A DNA stretch of 64,000 nucleotides. It comes from Rotaria sp. Silwood1. Its lineage: Eukaryota > Rotifera > Eurotatoria > Philodinida > Philodinidae. Below, one piece after another: positions 37,601 through 49,423 of the stretch; within the stretch, counting starts at the first letter, position 1; each line of letters begins with the position of its first letter. Both the position numbers and the translations under genes were made by a program. The stretch covers positions 1,629,912 through 1,693,911 of the forward strand of contig CAJNOP010000001.1 of the NCBI GenBank assembly GCA_905250075.1. The letters are read 5' to 3'. The notes under the pieces are model-generated. The model was not told the DNA's origin, ran no database searches, and was given only the letters and a program-made list of their open reading frames with translations.

Positions 37601-39212
37601 ATGAATGGTTCAACAAATGAAAATTGTGAAAATTCATAAAGAATTTTAACAAATGAACAAATAAAAGTTGGATCATCTACAAAAAAAAAAAAGAAATTTC
37701 AAAAAAAAAAAGAAATTCTATATAACTTATCATTTACTTTCGATAGTTGTTTGTGCATTATGAAAAACAATTTCAACAATTTTGCCTTGTAATACCGCAT
37801 CTTCTTCATTATTTTCTATTTCTTGTTTTGTTCGATCAAGTACTGCTTGTCGTTTTTGTACTAATTCAACATACAATAATTCAAATTTAAAATACTATTA
37901 AATAAATTAAATAAATTAAATTAACAAAATCTTTTCTTTTCTATAATTTTACTTCAAGCCAAAGTTTTTTTTCTTGTGGCATTATACGAAGAGCACGTTG
38001 AAATAATGAACGAGCTGATGATGGAGATACCATAGTTTCAAATTCAAATTTGGCTGCCATTATCCATAACCCTAATTTCAAAAAAATTTATATGACTTTT
38101 AATTAGGAAACTCTAAGTCTTTCCAGACTCGGACTTGAACTGAAGTTCGTCGGATTGGTACCGGACTCGATTAGCTGTAGGTGTCTGAGAAATGTGTACG
38201 ATGTGTCTCTCCGATTTCGATTAGAAAATTTCATTACGAGCGTCAAAGTACAGTTCGATCGGACTCATAAAAAAATCGGACCGGTAACTTGCTACTTACA
38301 ATATTTATTGCCATGTGTATGTAATGCAGATGTAAACGTACTTGATGCTGTGGAATAATCATGCTGTGAAAAAAAATGAAGAATAAAAGAAAAAAATTTT
38401 TTTGAATATTTTTCATTACTTGTTTTTTAAGAAATTCAATAAATGTTAACCATAAATTAACATCTTTTTTAAATCGATGGCATGCACTCTAAATAAATGA
38501 AAAACATTATTAAAACAAAAAATTTTTTGCTTCTCTTACACGAAAAAGTCGTTCAATACGTCGTTTAATAGATAAATCAATTTCATTTTTCTTATTAATT
38601 CTTCCTAATTTTAATTTCTATAAATAATAATTTAGATTTTATGATAAATAGTTCTAAATATATTTACTTCTCGACGAAGTTGTACAAGTTTGAGAAGATG
38701 AGTTTCATACTTAAATTCAATTGTTTTATTGAAATATTACAAATATATTTAAATTCACTTACTTTTATATAATCAAGATAACATTCTTTTTCTTTTGTTC
38801 GTCGAATGATCTTATACTCATGCCGTCTTCTTGTCCGAACTATTTTTCTTAATACAAAAAAAAAACAAAAATAAATCTTAACTATTTTTCATTATCAAAA
38901 AAAGTATATTTGGAGTTTCAAGAGGTATACAGATCCTACAAAAGTATAGTAACCATGAACGATATCGTCTCAACCGACATATTCGACGAAAACCCTGTTC
39001 TATTTTTTTTACTATTGAAAAAATTCATCAATCTAATCTGTCTTTCGTATAAAATTTAATTAAAAATAAAAAATCTAGAATTTATAAATATTTTTTTTTC
39101 TATCCTCATTATATTCATACTTTATTTCAGCTTCTGTAAATAAGCCAATACGTTTAGCTTGTTCAAATTCCGATAACATATCTTCTAAATGGCGTTGTAC
39201 TACTTCAGCCAT
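34698..39212 (-). CDS. UTP6: UTP6, U3 snoRNP/SSU processome HAT-repeat protein
   Basis: UTP6 is a nucleolar HAT-repeat component of the UTP-B complex needed for 18S rRNA processing. I read 18 phase-consistent exons: 39212-39121, 38847-38763, 38709-38668, 38617-38540, 38488-38420, 38363-38300, 38071-37953, 37894-37738, 37676-37583, 37523-37411, 37353-37276, 37213-37140, 36248-36171, 36112-35939, 35875-35798, 35237-35125, 35063-34924 and 34849-34698. They total 1,800 bases (599 residues; human 597). The start MAEVVQRHLEDMLSEFEQAK, then R-I-G-L-F-T-E-A-E-I-K, matches the family start. HAT-type motifs follow: V-N-L-W-L-T-F-I-E-F and L-W-I-M-A-A-K-F-E-F-E with S-A-R-S-L-F-Q-R-A-L-R. The end has A-D-L-W-L-V-Y-L-D-H. 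The donor of the 35875-35798 exon is the least certain, since the frame stays open downstream. Confidence 0.93.
38072..38299. other. GC-richer UTP6 intron with recurring CGGACT-type motifs
   Basis: This intron is more GC-rich than its surroundings and repeats short motifs: ACTCGGACTTGAACTG, ACCGGACTCGATTAG, GATCGGACTCATAA and TCGGACCGGTAA. An open frame crosses it on the plus strand but overlaps UTP6 exon sequence and resembles no family. Probably a fragment of a repeat. Confidence 0.35.
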
Positions 39213-39853
39213 GATCGTTCAAATCTAATCATAAAAACAAATGAATCAATAAATCCTACAATAAATATATAAAACATGTTGCTATTGAGGTCAAAAAAAA
39301 GATATACATTTATTTACACACACGTACATATATATTCAAGTTATTTCTCCGAAGAGATTCAAACAAGAAATATAAAAATTTAATGTGTATATATCTTCTA
39401 TAATAAGACCTATTTGACAGCAAAGATATTATAAATAAACGAAGATAACCTTCGTTAATGAATATCTTTATAATAATTTTCGAAGAAAATACTAAGACTT
39501 TATTCATGAAAATAAAGTCTACTCTAATCTTCGATTAGTTTTTTTCTTTTAACTTTTTCAATTACACCTACCAATTAAATATTTTCTTTACAAATGAACA
39601 AAAATCTATAACAAGAAGAAGAAGAAAAAAAAACAACAAATAAACAAATGGATATATTATAACCAGTCAGTACTAATGTGGAGTCCAAAATATATTAATA
39701 ACTAATAATAGATGTCGTCAAAAATCTTTTTATTGTATTGGTCATCTCTTTTTTTTTTTGAAGTACTGCTACTATCGCCCTTAATCATAATTCATAGACG
39801 TTTGTTCTCTTCTCTTTTATCTTCTTTTCCTCTTCTACATTTAGCTGTAAAAA
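39213..39853. promoter_or_regulatory. Divergent intergenic region between UTP6 and COA6
   Basis: About 640 bases separate the two start codons, so promoters for both strands should lie here. Acceptor-like sites border it on both sides: on the minus strand TTTTTATGATTAG ends 13 bases before the UTP6 ATG; on the plus strand TTCTACATTTAG ends 9 bases before the COA6 ATG. No TATA box or other motif is called with confidence. Confidence 0.4.
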
Positions 39854-40299
39854 ATGAGTGCTAATTCAATGGTTAGTAGTGCAAAAGATACAACAAATAC
39901 AAATTCATCATCATCATCATTAACAACATGTTGGCAAGCACGTGATGCATGGTGGAAGTGCTTAGATTTATATGATAATTGTGAATCAAAATGTCAAAAA
40001 CAAATTGAACAACTACATCATGATTGTAGTGCACAAATGGTATGTGTATTATAGATCAACTTTCTTTTTGTTTTTTTTTTATTATTATATGAAATATTAT
40101 TGTTTTTGTTTTTGTTTTAATTTATATTTAGATTCAATTTTTTGAAGAAAGACGTGCAAAATTAACAGAAGGAAAAACAAATCGAAAATTAATGTTATCA
40201 CAAAATGTTCTACATAATTATTTAACTGATTTTCGAAATAATGCTAATCATAATTTTTCTTCTCATCAAACTGGTTTTCCTTTTGATGATGAAGATTAA
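39854..40299 (+). CDS. COA6: COA6-like cytochrome c oxidase assembly factor
   Basis: COA6 is a mitochondrial intermembrane-space protein for copper delivery to COX2. Two exons, 39854-40039 and 40132-40299, give 117 residues (human COA6 isoforms about 80-125). The family's twin-Cys signature is present in its unusual form: C26-x9-C36 (C-W-Q-A-R-D-A-W-W-K-C) and C47-x10-C58 (C-Q-K-Q-I-E-Q-L-H-H-D-C). W-x-A-R-D-x-W-W-K-C-L-D matches human COA6, and I-Q-F-F-E-E-R-R follows as in W-I-K-Y-F-D-K-R-R. An extra Cys43 lies between the pairs. The Ser/Thr-rich N-terminus and the tail beyond residue 80 are poorly conserved. Import is probably through the MIA40 disulfide relay, as for other such proteins. 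Confidence 0.88.
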
Positions 40300-40583
40300 A
40301 ATGAATGTAAATATATATATATTTTTTTATAGATAGAAAAATTTTAATAAGTATATTAACAGTAGTATTCATCAAAGATGAATATTAGTGATATTATGAA
40401 ATGGAATTTTGTGTGTGTGTGTGTTTTTCTATTAAGTTATAATAATAAGAAAAAATAAAATATCTTTGTGCCTTGTCTTTTATCTATGTGTCTTTCAACA
40501 TGACAGAACAAAATAAATCTTTTGGTTTCTTTTTTTTTATTTATTTAAGATATATTATTTAAGTTTTGTTTCTTGTTATTTTG

Positions 40584-43500
40584 ATGGCAACTACTCGTCC
40601 ATCATCGTCTAATACTACTACTTCTTCAGCTATAGTTATTCATCAATTAGCTGAATTACTACGTACAAATGGACATAGAGTTTTACATGGAGATAGTAAA
40701 GTGTGTTTTACATCGGATTCACTTACTCTATTAAATAATTATTTTCATTCGGCTAAACTTAATATAACATTATCGTTAGTAAATGGTCATCCAAGAACAA
40801 ATTCATTACCACCATTACCACCATTACCAACTGTTCAACATTTAACAATTAATACGAAACTTCGAGAAGATTTAGTATTTTTACATGATTTTTTACAAAA
40901 AATACAAGTCGTTAAAGTATGTGAAGAATGAAATTAGGTTTTTGTTTTAAAAACATTGTTCAATTGTTTCAAAATTATGTAGAACACAAACAGTCATATC
41001 TTCTTTATATATATATATAGTATCGAAATTCGAGATAGATATGGTATTATATTTAAACACCGAGTTGTAACAGTTTGATAAAACTAGTTTAGGTACTATT
41101 CATATAAAGCGAATGTAGTAAAAGATGTTGATTGAGTATTGAATACAATGTATACTTTATTGGTACTTGATTAATACTCAAATCCGATAGCAACTGTTAA
41201 CTGTTGATAAATAGTGTTGATAATGTAAATGAATTTTGCGTGATGAGTAGATATTGACGTGATCATTATCTTTTGGCTATGGTCGTGAAAAATCTATTTG
41301 CTGTATCAAGTCGATCTATTAACAAACAACTTACCAGATTGGTGGTATGCAAAAGTATATTGTATCGAATCAAATGATTATAGTTCTTTATCATCTGACG
41401 AGGAAAATAAAAAAAAAATAGTCGTCCTATAGGTACATTAAAAGTTTATCGTGACCATTGGTCACGTCAATCTCTAGTGAGTAGTAAATTCATTTTATTG
41501 AATTAAATAGATAAACAATTCATTTGATGTAGTCATCTATTTGATAGTAGAAAATAGTAAAGAAGTTTCATATTATAACAACTGTTTTATACAGTAAAAA
41601 TTTTTCAAACTAGTCTCACGTATCGAATATTTAGACAGTTATAATGAGTATCGGATAAAATAATATAGCTTATTTTTATACGATAAAAATAACAGTAGTG
41701 TTCTATTTAGAATAGAGTCTTACAATCAGGTCGAGTACTTGGCATTCAGCTCAACCCAGTGTCTAAGTTTGACTAAAATTTATTTAATTGGTCCGGACGT
41801 CGACCACGAAAAGAAACTGCCGCATTGAGTTCAGTGATGATATCGTACTCAACGATACTCAGTCCTTATGTATATCGCAATAATCGATAATTGTTTCAAA
41901 CTGTTATTTGTAGCTACAGAAATGAACCACACAGTATGATCGTAGCTTCATTGATTGGTACACTTGACTGTAACTAACACAATTAAACAGAGGAGATTGT
42001 TTTTTTTTAATAGTTATGATAATGAGTTATTTGACGAAGTGATCTATCACTGGACAAATAAAATTCGAAGGGTGAAGATTAATCTTCATTTATGGAACAA
42101 AAGATCACTGCTGTCGATTTCGTAATACTGATAAAGTTTTAGAATCAAGAAGACAAATCATATAATTCATTGTTTAATTCTCTCAGTTTCATAAAAAGCA
42201 AATAGATTTCAAGTATAAAAAGTTTTACTCATGTTAATATGAATTCAGAATAGAAAATAATCACTTGAATTTTTTGTTTTTTATTGAACTTTATTTTTGA
42301 TTAAAAAAAAAGACATCTTTCATTTTTGTCTTTAAAAATTTTATTTGACTCGATTATCTTCATTATATCAGAACAGTATATTAATAATTATTATTTTTAT
42401 TTCTTCTATTTAGTTAATTCATAATTCACCAACTCTTCAAGGAAATGTTCTTCTATATCCATTTCAACAGGTTGTTTGTCTTGAATTAAAAAAGATTCCA
42501 CCACATATGGTACTCGGTTTATCTTTACTTCGTCATCAACTTGAAACATTAATATGTTCTCAATCTGTAACAAAAATTGAAGTAAATTTTTATTTCAATA
42601 TTTTCATTTTAATTAATTTATTTTTAATAAATTAAAAGGATTTAATAAATGATTGTGGTGGAGATTCAACACAACCTCAAGCATGGCCACGACTTAAATC
42701 ACTTTTTCTTGCTCATAATTTTATTGAATGTCTTGATCAATCATTAGTAAGAAAAACATGTATTTCTTTATTTTGAAAAATATATTTTTCAATTTTCTAG
42801 AAACATTTAGTTGCACTTGAAGTACTTGATTTAAGTCATAATCGATTACAAGATTGTTCAAAGATATTAGATGTTAGTAAAAACAAAAATTAATTTTCTT
42901 TTTTTTTTGTTTTTTTCTTTAATAAAATTCTTCTTCTTCTAATAGATAATACCTGATGTGAAACATTTAAATCTATCATCTAATCATTTACGTACTATAC
43001 CAATATGGTCAGAAACAAAAGGTTCATGTCGATTATTAACACTTAAAATACGTCAAAATTCTATTGAAGACATAGCTGGTATAAAAAAAAAAAAACTAAA
43101 CAAAAACAAATTTCTTTTTTTAAGGTGTTGAATTAATGAAATCAATTGAAGAATTAGATTTAAGTGATAATTTTATAACACGTATACCTGAACAAATTCA
43201 ACATATGCCAATGATAAAACGAGTATGAATCATTTAAATGGTTGAAGTTCAAATATGTTCGTTTTTCTTTTTTTTTTGTTCTATTAGCTCTACTTTGCAC
43301 GTAATCCATTTACATATGCATCAAATTATCGACAAAATATTATATATAATTTACCATTTGTATTTTCACAAGAAGCTCGAGAAGTTTGTTTTATTTTTCA
43401 ATTATTTTGTTTATTTATTATTGTTTCAATTTAGCTTATGATTGATAATGAACAACTTACAACAAAAGAGAAACAAGTAAATATTTTTATTAATTAGAAT

Positions 43501-46500
43501 TTCTTTATTATTATTATTATTATTTCTTTTTCAAGAGAATTCCACGGAAACGTAATCCTCCATCAAATCGTGCTCAAGGTTTTAGATTTAATACACCAAT
43601 ATTATCATCATCACAAAATACAACAACAAGTGAATCAACAACAGAACCAGAATCTGTTGTAACAAATTCATCCGGAACAATTGTTTCTCGACGGTAATAT
43701 TAGATAATAAATGAAATTAAATCATATCTTCACACAAATAGAACCCATCAAGTCTAAGACTAAACCAACGGACTTTACACATATAATACGAATGAATATC
43801 AAAGTAGAACAACAAATTTTTTAAATTCTTAGATTAGATAATATCGAGAACTTAATTGAATATCTTCATTATAACTTGATGCTGATGTTTTTTTTTTCTA
43901 CTAATGATAAAGAATTGTCGATATCCATAGGGAAAAAAATGTTGGGAAGAACCATTTGGAAGCATCAGTATTGATTGCAACAAAAATATTCTATCCTATT
44001 ATAGTCAGTAAGAAAAAACAATACGGAAGAATGTCTTGCCTTCTAACTGAACCTACGCCTATCTGTGCATTTACAGTTATATAAGCTTTGAAAAGAGCTA
44101 ACAAACTGAACAGAAGATGATGGATAAAGGACACGTTGAATGACGCAAGAAGAAAAGACATTAAATAAGCATACAGAGGGCGAGAACGAGTTCAAGTATA
44201 TCCGGCTGCATAAGAAAGAAGAAGATATGTATGGTGAGTACAACTCATGTAGTCTAGGAGAATAGAGGAAGGAAAACATATCTAAATAACAGTGTAACAC
44301 TATATGATAGCTAAAAATGTGATTCAATTATTAACGCTTTGTTTTGACAATGAGATCGTTCATCGCTGCGCTGCTTATTCGTAATGCTTGAGACGGAAGA
44401 GTTTTTTTTTGTTGTTGAAACTAATAGTGATGCTTCAAAACATTTCTTTTCGACTGTTTCGTCTATGGATATGAACAACAAATACTCGTTTATTGACAGT
44501 AAAAGAAATTCAATCCACTTGATCAAGGTATGGCACAGATATTAATTTTTTTACGGTAAAGTGACTTTTGACTCACCCTGTAGAAGTTATGAAGAGAAGA
44601 ACATATTAAATTCACATTTCTACACATCATTATATAACGGATGATAGAGATCGAGCAATAAAGCTGTAAGCGTTTAGATTAAATATCAATGATGCATAAC
44701 TAAAAGTTCATTTTTATATATGTTCAGTTGAAGAAATTCGATCTCTAGTTTGACATTTGATTAGATCAAGATATTCATTTTGTTATGAAAAGGATATAGA
44801 AATAATATCTTTATGTTTTTAAGTTGACTTGAGTCAGAAAATTGATTTTTACTAGAAAAGTATATATATAATAGAAATGAATTTCCGTATGCAATACAAA
44901 AACTATAAAACATTACTTCTATATTTTTTATGTATTCAAATCAATCTCTTACACTTATATCTTAAAGCATTGAGAATTGAATTTCTATAGAACATTTTCC
45001 ATAAGTATTTCATTTGAATTTTCTAGAAATAGACACATACTGTTCTTATGCAATTAGTATAAATAAAGTTGAAATTATTATTGAGATTTTCGTTAGATTA
45101 TCTGACATAAAGGAAAACAACTTACAATTGTTGTCTTAGAAATCATACAATAATTGATATTATTAGAGTCTTGAGATATTTCTGAAAGTACGATATCGTT
45201 TGAGACTATATCGATTTTTTTTGTTTTGGTCTTGATCTTAAAAAAGTTTACATCAAAATTTAATCGACTTATTTAAGAAATTACAACTATTTTATTTATT
45301 TTTTATTTTATTTAATTATTTAATCTATCTTTAATATTAAATCTAGTCGATCTCGTCGAAAACTTCGAGATGGACATTTAAAATCACTTGATAATGATGA
45401 AACACCAACAGAACATGGTAAATAAAATTGCTTCGTTTTGTTTTGTTTTTCTTCATGGATTCTATGATATCCTTTCGTTTTTTTTTAGCTACATCCGGTT
45501 CAGAAAATGAATCAGCTGTACAGAGACGTCATCTGGGAAAACTAGTTGAATCACGTCATGAAGTTGAACATAATTATCTTACATCACAATTATCATTACC
45601 TGTCGAAAATACTTATACAACAGCAATAGTTGAACATGATGATACGATGTTAAAATCACCACCATCAACATCTATTGCAAGTAGTATTCCACGTAAATTA
45701 GCAAATGATTTATCAAAAGTAAGATTTAAATTTAAAAATAACAAAAAAAAAAAAAAAGAAATAATAATCTAAATCAATAGTCTCCAAAACGACGAAAAAG
45801 TCCTCGTTCTCGTAAATCAGATCAACCAACAAAAATTATCTTAGAAGTTGTTGATTTTCAAAATACACTATCGGATGCAACACCAATACCAGATTCATCA
45901 CCATCAGAAAAAGAAATTTCATTTAATGCAAAATATTCAACAACAATTATACCTAAACATGAAATAGAATTAATTACTAATGAAGAAAATAATACTGGCG
46001 GTATGGAAATAATTTTTCTTTAAATTTATTTTAATGAATATACTACATGTTTATATTCATTTAGTTGTTCAGATAGTATACGAACAATATTTTTTGTTAC
46101 TGATCAAACATTCGAGAATAATAATCGTTCATTTACAATTGAAATTGATCGAATGTATTTAATTGAAAAAGATAATAATGATAAATATTATATAGAAAAA
46201 CTTAAATATTCAACAATTAAACTTTTAACTAATAATGAAAGGTTTAAAATATTAAAAAATAATTATATACAATTTTATAACGGTACTTTTATTTGTAGTA
46301 TTCAAAAAACTGTTGAATTTACATTTGAAAAACGAAGAGGTGAAGTTGAACGAAGAATATATTTATTTGATACAATACACGATCAAAAAGTTCTAAATAA
46401 ATAAAATATTAGATTTTTTCTGTCATGTTTAATTTATAAATATTTTTAGGCATTTGTTGAAGAAATTGAACGGCATCTTGAATTACCTATGTCAGCTGAT

Positions 46501-49210
46501 ATAAAAACTACTTCATCATCATTGGTTGAGGTTTGAAAAACAATTTAGATTAAAAAAAAAAAACAACCAAATTCATTAGCTTTTCTTTTAATTTAGTGTA
46601 CAAAATGTGGCCGAAGCTTTCCTGAATTCACCACAATGAACAATGCTGGTTAGTACAAAGAGAAAACAGAAGAATCATATTGAGAATTTTGAAGTTAATT
46701 GGTTCATAAATCATCTAGTTAAATCTTTGCGTGATATATATGTAGACATGTGTGAAATCAATCATTTTTGGCCCCAGTTTCTATTCCGGAACCAGAATAT
46801 TTACCATTAAAAAAAAAATATATATATTACTTCACATATCTTAATTAGACTATTAATCCGACTTAAGATTTTTAGACAGAAGATTTTCATATTTCAAGGT
46901 TATTTGAAGTTGACGAAAAATTCCATAGAAAAAAATAACAGAACAATACTATTCTTTACTCTATTATATGAATTTAATTATCATTATGAATACTAGATAT
47001 TGAATGTAACTAGTTTCTTACGATAGTATTAATATTCTTTATCTCGTTGATAGATATACAATCATAGCATTCAATTTATGTATCATATCAACAGTTACAA
47101 AACAGTACACTTTGTTGATTGAACAGTATATCCTATTAAGGAAACAAGACAAAAAGTTCTTAAGAATTATTGCGCCTCTCTTGAAATGTGTTGCTGATGT
47201 AAGACATGCAATGAGTTCTATAGTTGCTTATCTATCAAGGTTATCATAAGAAAGTAATTGTGTTCTGTCTTCATTTATTAAATACTATATTTGAAGTATA
47301 TCAAGCTCATTATGAATCCAGACCCGACAAGTTTTATTTGAAGTGTGAGGTCAAGTCTAATTTAAAGAAAGTTTGATAAAATATTATCAAGTAAAAAGAA
47401 TTCTGACATAATCAAATCTAGTTCGGAAGTATACTAAATCATATTTTTTTTTTCTATTTACTCTTCTCTATACTCATTCTGAATAATCGAACTAAAACAT
47501 AGTTTCTCTTTTTCTAGAAAATACATCATCTTATGTTTGTTCAAATTGTCAAACTACAGCAATAACATTACCACCTGTGTAATTATATTATTGTTGAATA
47601 TTTAACTCTAATTGTTTATGCATATATATATGCATTAGATTTGAAGATGAAACACAATCAAAAATATCTATTGACATATCGTCGGATGCAGTTGAACTTG
47701 ATCATCGTTTACATTTTCATTTAGCTACAGAACATTTTACACATAATAATGAACAAATAAAACTACATTTTAAAGTAAATAAAAGAAAATGTTTCAATTT
47801 TTTTTTTGTATTTGTTTTTTTTTCCGCAGTGTTTTGTTGTTCGTTCAACAACAAGTAAATATTTTATTGCTCAAACTGTTCTAACAGATTATGGTATTTA
47901 TATATTTCAATATGAAGCGTATGTTAAATATTAAATTTTGAATAATATTGAATTATTTATTGACTTTTGTTTTCATAGACCAAATAATGATATAGAATCC
48001 GAATATATTCTTGTTGGTAAAGATCTTTTAACAAATGTACTTATGCTTGATATTGGTTATCGTTTACAAACATTTACAATTGAATTACAATCAGCTGCAT
48101 TTGCTTTTATTCTTGCTGATCAACAAAAAACACAAAAAATTGTTAATCATATTCTAGGTAAAAAAAAATATTTTAGAAGAAAATTTTTAAATAAATTATA
48201 TTTAATCTTTGATATTTCATTTTTTTGTAATTATTATAGAAGTTCTTTCACCTATTGTTCAAAGTGGTGAAGGTGCATTACAAAAGATTAGTCGTATTAG
48301 TTCAGATGAATATCGACAACGTTTATTTGATATTATTAAAATTGAATGTAATATCAATGAACCAAATGATGATATGATTGATTTTTATTCAACTATGATT
48401 CGAATGGATCAAAGTTAGTTGAAATTTTAATAAGAGAAATTTTTAAGCTTTGAAATACATAGAAAGAAAGTAAAGATCAGAGCATTATAACAGACTGCTA
48501 CAAAAAAAAAAGGTATATTTTGATAGAGTTGGTCTATCAATTTTCCAGTGAAGGCAAATATCAGTAGAGTCGTTCTATAGTTTCTGTGAAAAACTTGAAT
48601 AAACACTAAAGAGATAAACTAAGATTTTCAAGTACTGATAATAAACAAATTATACTTCATAGCATTGTTTATGATAATAGTGTATCATATTTAAATGATT
48701 TAAATCTTGTTATTGTTGTTTTTATTTATTGAAGCTGGTAATAGTCAAATGATTGCTTTATTACTTCTTCAAAATTGGATATTAATGATTGAAGATGCAT
48801 ATGCAACAATTGATTCACGTCATGTTCGTTTACCTGCTCAATTAACATCAGAATCAGGTACAAATCAACAATTAAAATGTGATCTTATGCATTTAGTTAA
48901 TGTGGTAAGTTATTTTTCTATTTAATTAAATATTCTTCATCTTGTTTTTTTTTTTTTCATGAAAGACCAATTATTTAAATCATCAAAAATTATTAGTTTT
49001 TGATTTTGTTGATGAATCAGAAACAAAACAATTTCGATGGAAATTAGAAAGTATAACAAATGAAAGTAAAAATGAATTTTTAAGAAAAGTTCGAGATACT
49101 TATAAAAAATTTATGGGTATTCCTATACCAGAAAAATTGGTATGTTCAAAAAAACAAATCTCTTTATTTCTTTAATCAACAAGAAATTTTTTTTTTAGGA
49201 AATGCTATAA
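40584..49210 (+). CDS. STK11IP: STK11IP (LKB1-interacting protein 1), LRR protein
   Basis: STK11IP binds the kinase LKB1 and, in mammals, sits on lysosomes and affects acidification and mTORC1. The model has 23 phase-consistent exons, 1,057 residues (human about 1,090): 40584-40916, 42414-42581, 42639-42746, 42801-42872, 42946-43078, 43125-43222, 43288-43383, 43435-43476, 43536-43693, 45347-45417, 45489-45718, 45781-46000, 46073-46389, 46450-46530, 46597-46648, 47518-47578, 47639-47774, 47830-47918, 47979-48157, 48240-48413, 48735-48904, 48966-49139, 49199-49210. Q-L-E-T-L-I-C-S-Q-S-V and I-N-D-C-G-G-D match the human LRR domain closely. LRRs follow (LEVLDLSHNRLQDCSKIL; HLNLSSNHL; IEELDLSDNFI). 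A zinc-ribbon pair (C-T-K-C-G-R-S-F and C-S-N-C) and PH-like C-terminal segments come next. Exon 13 uses a weak donor (GTTCTA). The last exon codes only E-M-L-stop. Introns 1 and 9 are about 1.5 and 1.65 kb and hold nothing I can support. Confidence 0.88.
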
Positions 49211-49423
49211 AAAAAATAAATAAACATTTATTTAAACTTCATATCTATATCTGTGTGTGTGTTTTGACTGTGTATCGTTTTGTTGCAATTTATTTTTTCC
49301 TTTGTATATTAATCTTATAAAAAAGATTATTTTTTTTCTTATTTGATTAACATCTAATAAAAACAACAATTATATAATTGAAATTTTTTAATTTTAGAAA
49401 ATCAAAAAAAAAACAAAAAAGTA

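Noticed and set aside
38155..38358. Plus-strand open frame of 67 codons
   Set aside because: It overlaps a UTP6 exon (38300-38363) on the opposite strand and the rest is intron. The UTP6 model is phase-consistent and reaches near-human length.
41326..41336. ACAACTTACCA, resembling part of the rotifer spliced leader
   Set aside because: Only 11 bases match what I recall of the leader, no GT donor or Sm-site layout follows, and it lies inside an STK11IP intron. Chance similarity is more likely than an SL RNA gene.
44043..44526. Minus-strand open frames of 71-94 codons in STK11IP intron 9
   Set aside because: Ser/Tyr/Cys-rich translation of AT-rich intron DNA, no family resemblance, no splice logic, and antisense to a well-supported gene.
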